From NCBI GenBank assembly GCA_963281155.1, contig CAUJLY010000004.1, forward strand, positions 2,728,001 to 2,792,000: a stretch of 64,000 nucleotides of DNA, read 5' to 3'. Below are positions 57,369 to 64,000 of this stretch, piece by piece. This DNA is from Rhabditophanes sp. KR3021. Its lineage: Eukaryota; Nematoda; Chromadorea; Rhabditida; Alloionematidae. A model generated the notes under the pieces. That model was not told the origin of the DNA, did no database searches, and worked only from the letters and a program-made list of their open reading frames with translations. The stretch's first letter is position 1, and each line of letters opens with the position of its first letter. A program made the position numbers and the translations under genes.

Positions 57369-60234
57369 GCAGTTATTATTTTGACTAATAAATTTTATGT
57401 AAATATATTATATATAAACGTCCCTAAAATCACTTTCTCATTATGTTTATTTTATGTTTGAAAAATGGAAATTATTTCACCAAACAAATGTTATAAATTG
57501 CGATAAACTGCCGTAATTATTTCATGTTACTTAAAATTAAAAAACCAAATTCATATTATCGCATTAAAGTAATTGTATCCAGGTTTTGAAGCCATATTTT
57601 CCATTCTATTATCTTGAAATGTACAAATACTATGCCACTGATTTTTATAATAATAATAAATGCACATTAATATATTTACATGAATCAAAATAGCATCAAA
57701 ACAAGTGAAGCATACATAATAGGGATGATGTGCTACAAAATAAACATAATCATTTATATATTATAATGTGTTTGGCATTAAGGTCTCAAAATACTTTTGC
57801 CGTATTAACAAATTTCCATTTGATTGGTTTGACGAAGTATTATAAGTCATTATCATATCATTGTAGCCTTAGTTCATTCTTAAAATTTAACCACATTCTA
57901 CCGTCAAGATAACTACAGTTAATTAAGGGGGGATTCATAGCTCGCATTAATTTGTCAACAAAACTCTGGCAACTTTTTGGAATTTCTCGTCTTTTAATGT
58001 AACTTAAGACACATTAAGACACACATTTTGCTTACTATTATATCAGATTGAAAAAGGCTCAAAATCGTCCTCTTTATAGATGATACTTAATAACGGGGCA
58101 AATTTAGAATTGCCATGCTTCGGCTAAGTTTAATTTGCTTCTTACATTGATGCTCATATAAAAATATGTCATTGCCATTAAAAATATATTTCACTATTAA
58201 ACGATGCTTAATTAATTTCGATACTTCATAATTTTAATGAAGTTTATTCTCCAGAGCATTAATTTGTTAACAACCTTGGTGGCGTCTTCAATACAGCCAC
58301 TTTATATTTTGCCGTCTTTTAAAACAAACTTTTTGGATTCTTCATTTCCAAAACCTTTTTATAAGATCAATATCATTTTAAATAAATTTATTTTTAACCT
58401 TCAGCCACCCTATAAGTGTTTGGTTAATAGCATTTTGTGTGGTTCCAACACAACAATTTCACCCCTTACTGGCAGCTGTTTTTGATTGGTACATAAAAAT
58501 ACTTAGTGACAAATGTAATCCACACACTCCAGATTTCAGATTCGTAGTATCAAATTTATCCTGGTGTGTACTTACTTTGTTCTATTCAATAATTGGTGCT
58601 ATAAATGTGCATGAAATTACTTTAATGGGTTTAAAAAACCGCCAATAAAATAAGTTGAATAGACGGTAAAATATACCACAACACTTTAAGCTTATTAATC
58701 ATAAGTGAGGCACTTAATGACTGTGTCTAATTTCGTTGCTTAAAAATAGAGCATAATAAATCAAAGAAATATCACGACATTTAGAAAAATCAAAAATCAC
58801 TGAATATGATGTGTTTAATTAAATTTTGTTCTTAAATATCGTAATTTGTGACGGATGTTTCAAAAATAAATGCTTTTTCATTATACTTGTCTAATGGCGC
58901 AATTTTAAATGACAATGCTCGTAAATCGTATCCTAAATGCCAATTTAAATAAAATGAGGTATCTTCATCATTTCCGTTCTTCATTGTTGAATACGTACTT
59001 CTATGGTTGGATTGTCATTTTTAGACAAAAATAACAAACTAAGTAACATATCTTTGTTTTTGCTAAGCTAAGAAAAAATTCATATAATTTCACCAAATTA
59101 TCTTTCCTATAATAACATATCTTAGCGAATGTTTTTACGAAAATCTTTCAACTTATGGAACTTAATTAACATGTATTATTCTAATTTTTTACTATAATAT
59201 GCATCTTTGAACTATTTCTGTCTATCCATTTCCGATTCTCTTTGATTCCTGTAACATTAATTATTATACATACCTTCCTTTTTCTTGGTACATGCTAAAT
59301 GTCAGTTCCTCTACAACAATCCATCCCTGAAATTTCCATTTATATCTTTGAAACAATCTGAGTTGAATTCAGTTTGACATCATCTAAGTCCAAACAATTT
59401 AGTATCTCCTAAATTCATTTTGTTATTATCTATAAACTCAATTTACTATTTAAACATTATCGCTTCCTCAACACAATATATCTATATTTACCAATTAAAT
59501 TATATGAATACTATTTAATAACTTCGATTAAATAACAAAAAAGCTTTAAATTTATAGACTACTTTTAGATTGGCATCCATATAAACTCATCGAAGTAACT
59601 ACATTTTTTAGTTGGCAAACAATGGCGCCACCGCCTTTAACTATTCAAACAAATTCCAAAACAAACTATGTTTTTTAAAATTAATTTTCATTTTATATGT
59701 GGGCCTCATTTGTTTATTAATATCATAACCATCCCATATTTATCTTTACTTATAATTGATGTTAAAACTTTCGGAATTTGGTCTTTCATGTGTATGTATA
59801 TTTATCATAAATATGGGTTATGTTTTTTGTAGGCAAGGGGAAAATAACATCTGCTTGTAGTTTTTAGTAGTCATATTTCTTCATATTCATCTTATATTTA
59901 TTTTCTTTCAAGTAACCGACACAACTTTTATCATGCTCCACACCTGTCCAACCCTTCAACCAACTCAGTATGTCCGAATTGTTATTTTAATATTAGTAGC
60001 GGCGAACTCAAATTAACCCTTCACTCAATTTTATACCCGACTTCTACTCTAATTTACATTTTTTACTGCTTTCCAGGTGTTTAAAGAAATATCATAGTTT
60101 GTAATATGAAGTGCTTTGATATCTAAGATCTATATCAAAAGAAAAATATATTTTTTAATCAAGTAACTTTAGGCGGTTGGCGTATCTTGTCAAGCTAAGC
60201 TAAACGTCTATTTAAAAGTCTATAATATTTTACT
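57369..60234. other. Long intergenic region
   Basis: 2.9 kb, AT-rich. Frames at 58237-58485 and 58439-58648 overlap and are hydrophobic, but show no family motif. Nothing else is supported. Confidence 0.5.
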
Positions 60235-61664
60235 ATGTTAGCCGATGGTGATTTTTCCAATTATACTCTAAATATCAATTATGAGGAAGTAGCTGAGCAT
60301 ATCAATATAAGTTATGATAAGTTTATGACGCTAAAGGATGAGGCTCTGACAAATTCTGTAAGGTGCGGGGAGACAGAAGAAATTACACTTTTTCGATATT
60401 TTTATATTTCTCTCGCATCACTGGTTGCCTTAATTGGTGTCTTTTTGAATTTATTATTGTTTCGAATCTTTTTACTCCAACTATTTCGCAAGCAATCTCA
60501 AAATACACTACAAACATTATATCCCATCGCTCTAGCATTGTTGGATTTCTTCCTCTGCTGCCTTTTTATACTTATATTTGGTGTTGATATTATGGCTGGA
60601 TTCAATCAAATTATAGAGTTGTTTACACTATATCATCAGTATATCGTACCATCTTTTATTTTCTCAAAAATCGTCCAATTGTTGATTCCATACGTCTTAA
60701 TCTTGACAACATTTGAAAGATACGCATGGATTACAAAGGAAATTCGAAATTCATTTTTATTTACTATCAAAGCCCGTGTCTTAACTTTGACGGTATGCGT
60801 AGTTATGTGTGTTTTAATCAGAGGGCCATCCATGTTTTCCATCACCGTAGACGAATATCCTAATTGCGATTCCCCATTCAGACGTCTGGCAGTTCAGCTT
60901 TCGTCCTGGGCACAGGTAAGTGCAAAGACTACTGTTTTTATATTTACATATTTTTGTCTAGTCGTCCACATGGTACCCAATTTATGACTTCCAAATAATG
61001 GTTGTTCTTCAACAAATTATTCCATTTGTAACTCTTCTCATCCTAAATATGATTATTGTACATAAGCTAGCTTCAGAGAGAAGAGAAAGAAAAAAGTCCT
61101 TTATTGTAAGTTACAATTAATCAAATAATAGTCGCTTCTTTACAAAGCCTCATCTATCATATCATTTTGAAATGGTGAAAAATGTGGCGTTATTCTTATC
61201 CTTTACTTTTTTAGTTAAGCTCTACGACAGGCAAGGAAACAATGGCCGGATTTGCTTTAACTCACTTGCATGTCCTTCATTATGAAACTAAGGGTATGAA
61301 TGATGTTGGAAATGCCGTCTATTCAACTTTAGCAATTTGTTTCAGGTAAGTTAAACATATTTTATAATGTATTAATATCTTTTCTAATAGTTACCTATTA
61401 TGCAATGGTTTACATTTAATATTAACCACATTAGAAAGAACTGAATCTTCTATGTTGAAAAATTCGGAAGATGAAAATAAAGCAAGCCTGTTGTACACAT
61501 ACCTGGGGGATTCAATTAGTGTGGTTTATATGCTGACAAGTTCAATGCGAATCGTCATTTACTATAAATGTAATCCAGCTGTCCGGAAAGAAGTTATCAG
61601 TTTCTTTTCAATAGCAAGAGTTAAAGTTTCTAAGGATCAAGAAATCCTTACTACTGAAGTATAA
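60235..61664 (+). CDS. Rhodopsin-like GPCR, FMRFamide-receptor-like
   Basis: Four exons (60235-60915, 60962-61105, 61215-61345, 61391-61664) encode 409 residues with seven membrane helices. The extracellular N-terminus has N-glycosylation sites (NYT, NIS). TM1 is ASLVALIGVFLNLLLFRIF with the conserved N. TM3 ends LTTFERYAWI, giving ERY in place of DRY. The second loop Cys is in YPNCDSP. TM5 spans IIPFVTLLILNMIIVHKL. TM7 reads VYMLTSSMRIVIYYKCN instead of NPxxY, as is common in nematode peptide receptors of the frpr/srw type. A basic loop (SERRERKKSF) is likely the G-protein contact. The ligand is unknown; a neuropeptide is inferred. Confidence 0.8.
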
Positions 61665-61683
61665 TATTTTTGAATTTAAGTTA

Positions 61684-61689
61684 AATAAA
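61684..61689 (+). terminator. Poly(A) signal of GPCR gene
   Basis: AATAAA lies 20 bases after the GPCR stop and 87 bases before the stop of the converging O-methyltransferase gene. Confidence 0.5.
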
Positions 61690-61776
61690 GTATTTTTAAA
61701 TGTTATTTCATTACTATTTTATTCAACGATTAGTAAATATGATAGATGTATTTTATGTTGGCTAAATATCACTAAT

Positions 61777-62600
61777 TTACTTTTTGAATACGAGATGAAT
61801 GCCGTCTGCGATGTTGATCAGCATTGAGTTCGTATTTTGATCTGCAACAATCAAGGAGTTGACTGCTCTTATTCCTTGAGCCATTAAACATGGGGTATTT
61901 GGATCCAAAACACGCTTGAAGAACAAGGCATTGTCACAAATCAAAACACCTCTTTTTCTAAGTAGTTTCATAACAAGAGGGTAGTATTTGGGGTATGATT
62001 CCTTATCAGCATCAACAAAAGCAAAATCAAATTTTCCTTCTTCTCCGTTAGCCAAAAGTTTCTCCAAAGTGTCTATGGCTGGGGCCTTGATAAAGTCGAT
62101 TTTCTTCAAAATCTCAGGGTGCTTAGAAAGAATCGGCATTCCAACTCTATCTAATTCATCATGAGTGATATCCATAGAAATAACCTTTCCATCTTCTGGT
62201 AAAGCTAAGGCGAATGAAAGGGCGGAGGCGCCGGTGAAAGATCCTGGAACATAGATAAACTTTCCTTTTCTGTAGTTGTTTGGACTTACCAACGTCAAGA
62301 ACACGCTTAGCTTGAATCAATTCAATAAAATTTTGGCAGGTTGCAAGCACTTCTGGGGCCCCGAGCTGTAATAAGAATAATGTAATAATGGATCCAATAA
62401 ATTAAAGGTACCATAATGCTCATTTGGCAGTTTTTAATAGTAGCATCCATCACTTCCTGTTCAATTGGAGTTTGCTTCACAGTATGAGCTACGCAATATT
62501 TGGTGACTGGATCAGCGTCTTCAAAAAAACTTTTGCCAACGAATTGGTCGGCAATATTCTTTGAATCAAAGTAATCCGAAGTTAGTGGTTGAGCTGACAT
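61777..62600 (-). CDS. SAM-dependent O-methyltransferase family 3, copy 2
   Basis: Three exons (62600-62412, 62365-62290, 62243-61777; introns of 46 nt each) give 243 residues. Motifs are the SAM loop RVLDVGSFTGASALSFA, the acidic strand VISMDITH, the metal-binding FAFVDADKESYPKYY and the end ADGIHLVF. It starts MSAQPLTSDYF, and its N-terminal segment FEDADPVTKYCVAHT parallels RADPIAKYCAEHT in copy 1. The phase-1 intron in the D(I/V)G loop is shared with copy 1, but the third intron of copy 1 is missing here. The two are old duplicates in opposite orientation 42.6 kb apart. All catalytic acids are kept. Confidence 0.9.
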
Positions 62601-63159
62601 GGCTTGTAAAGGCTAAACTAAATTGTAAGTGAAATAATATGGTTCGAATCGCTTTATTTATATAAAAAATAAGTATTCAAATCATTATAATCTACGAACA
62701 TAAAACTGAAAAACAAGATAAGTTCCACAATCAAAAATAATATTTCCAAAAAAACCTCAAACCGAATGGAATAGTATTTAAATATTAATTGTTAAAGTGA
62801 TTATCTGTAAAGTAGTAAATAACAACCAGATTATCATCGACAACTAAATTCTATTTTACATGAATGCGATCTAATCATGCGAGAATCATGGAGCATCTCA
62901 TTTTATTTATTCAATTTTAATGTTTTTTGCGGTGGAGTCATGTGATGTCAACAACTTTTTTGAAAATATTCGCTTGTTATAGTTGTTGTTGGGATTTAAA
63001 AAATTACTGCACAGCCGCACACTTACTCCTTCATTCTATATAGTTTATTACAGCCACTTTTCCCAAATTCGAACAATGTCGTTCTTCCAACTTTCGCTGT
63101 AACTTCAAAATATTTTGAAATTAGTTGGTACTTTTAAAAGGATTAATTATTCATTTAAA
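62601..63159. other. Divergent promoter region
   Basis: 559 bases between O-methyltransferase copy 2 and CacyBP starts; contains the TATA-like element listed separately and no gene. Confidence 0.5.
62655..62664 (-). promoter_or_regulatory. TATA-like box of O-methyltransferase 2
   Basis: TATATAAATA on the minus strand lies 55-64 bases before the ATG at 62600. Confidence 0.5.
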
Positions 63160-63927
63160 ATGGCATCAATTGAAGAGGCAAGTTTCATATACGTTTAGTT
63201 AATAATAAAAGTTTTAGATTCAAAAGTCTATCGACGAGTATGAAACATTTATTGCTTTGTCAAAGATATCTTCTGTCCAACATGACTTAAGAAAGCTTGT
63301 GGAAGTCGCCAAGGTTAAGAAAGCCCAAGCTACGACCAAAGCTAATGATGCTAAGAAGGCTGATGCTGAAGAAAGCGGAAAGCATGGTGAAAAGCATGAA
63401 CCAAAGAAAGTAGAAAGCAACATTTTCTATTCTACTATGACTTTGTTTTGTAAGTCATCAAATAAACCATATTCTTTATCGATATTTTAGCATACGAGGA
63501 CACTCCATCCGCGATGAAGATTTATTTGACAGTCAAAGGAGCTAAGGAACTCGACGATAAAGATTTTAACCTTTCTTGCACTTCCACATCCTTTGTTTTT
63601 ACTGGAAAAAACATTCAAAATGAGCACTTTAAATTTTCCAAGACAGGATTGTTTGCCAGCATAGTCCCTGCCAGTTGCTCATTCAAAAGAAAAACAGACA
63701 TGATTCTTTTGACATTGAAAAAAGTTAAGAATGAAAAATGGACGGATGTTTTGCCAGTAGAAAAGAAAAGTTTATCTACTCCAAAAGTTGACGAGGATGG
63801 GAATGAAATAAAGCCAGAAGATAGTATCATGAGCTTAATGAAAGAAATGTATAACACAGGAGACCCTCAGATCAAAAAAGCCATTGCAGAAGCATTCACC
63901 AAGGGCAAGCTTGATAGATCTGAATAA
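63160..63927 (+). CDS. Calcyclin-binding protein (CacyBP/SIP)
   Basis: CacyBP/SIP bridges Siah-type ubiquitin ligases with Skp1 and binds S100 proteins. Three exons (63160-63177, 63218-63449, 63491-63927) give 228 residues, matching the 228 of human. The N-terminal helical hairpin (IQKSIDEYETFIALS, VQHDLRKLVEVAK) precedes a Lys/Ala-rich linker. The CS domain follows (MKIYLTVKGAKELDDKDF, then the KTDMILLTLKK strand), and the SGS domain (DSIMSLMKEMYNTGDPQIKK) closes the protein. Exon 1 encodes only MASIEE and ends in a GC donor (GAG|GCAAGT), with a 40-nt intron. The internal Met frame at 63257 would lose the Siah-binding hairpin. Confidence 0.92.
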
Positions 63928-64000
63928 ATTATATTTTTCTTGACTATTTAACTGTTTTAGTAATATTTTAAAATATTAACTAAACTTTTTAAGTAATATG

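Noticed and set aside
58237..58648. Two overlapping hydrophobic open frames
   Set aside because: AT-rich, different frames, no start context or recognised motif.
1..64000. CRISPR arrays, rRNA and tRNA genes
   Set aside because: No spaced direct repeats of that kind, and no tRNA B-box with a matching acceptor stem was seen; CRISPR is not expected in a eukaryote.

Overview
This is a eukaryotic, AT-rich, gene-dense window, most likely from a nematode or a close relative. The evidence is very short introns (many of 40-60 nt, ending in TTTTAG or TTTCAG), an EGO-1/RRF-type RNA-dependent RNA polymerase, a globin with long extensions, a TIL-domain inhibitor, a FMRFamide-receptor-like GPCR and a secreted Gly-rich protein with a conserved helical C-terminus. 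The species cannot be named from sequence. Every spliced model below was assembled by hand from splice signals and checked for a multiple-of-three length.

Left part (1-31000): a 5'-truncated SMG9 (nonsense-mediated decay), an unrecognised acidic-repeat protein and TRAPPC6 (vesicle tethering) lie on the plus strand with short gaps. Minus-strand CHK1 and a Fos-like bZIP follow. Next come a secreted TIL inhibitor converging on AHSA1 (Hsp90 co-chaperone), the large RdRP, an O-methyltransferase, a procarboxypeptidase A, a putative LOTUS-domain protein, a BTB-BACK-Kelch protein and PCID2 (mRNA export, PCI domain).

Middle (32700-45600): a seven-exon secreted Gly-rich protein with two degenerate gene fragments antisense in its long introns; a broken GH20 beta-hexosaminidase; a Rh-type ammonium transporter; and a secreted M1-aminopeptidase relative that has lost its catalytic zinc motif.

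Right part (46500-64000): RagA GTPase (TORC1 signalling) with another antisense fragment in intron 1; a globin with an apparent N-myristoylation start and no proximal histidine; a GLYAT-like acyltransferase and a small downstream gene; a secreted basic protein; a GPCR; a second O-methyltransferase; and CacyBP. Large gaps at 51.8-54.3 kb and 57.4-60.2 kb hold no supported gene.

The most unusual signal is a family of decayed coding fragments (35.05-35.70, 36.56-37.65, 46.77-47.56 and 50.84-51.19 kb). Each lies in a long intron, antisense to its host gene, and several share recognisable peptide motifs. I could not identify the parent family.
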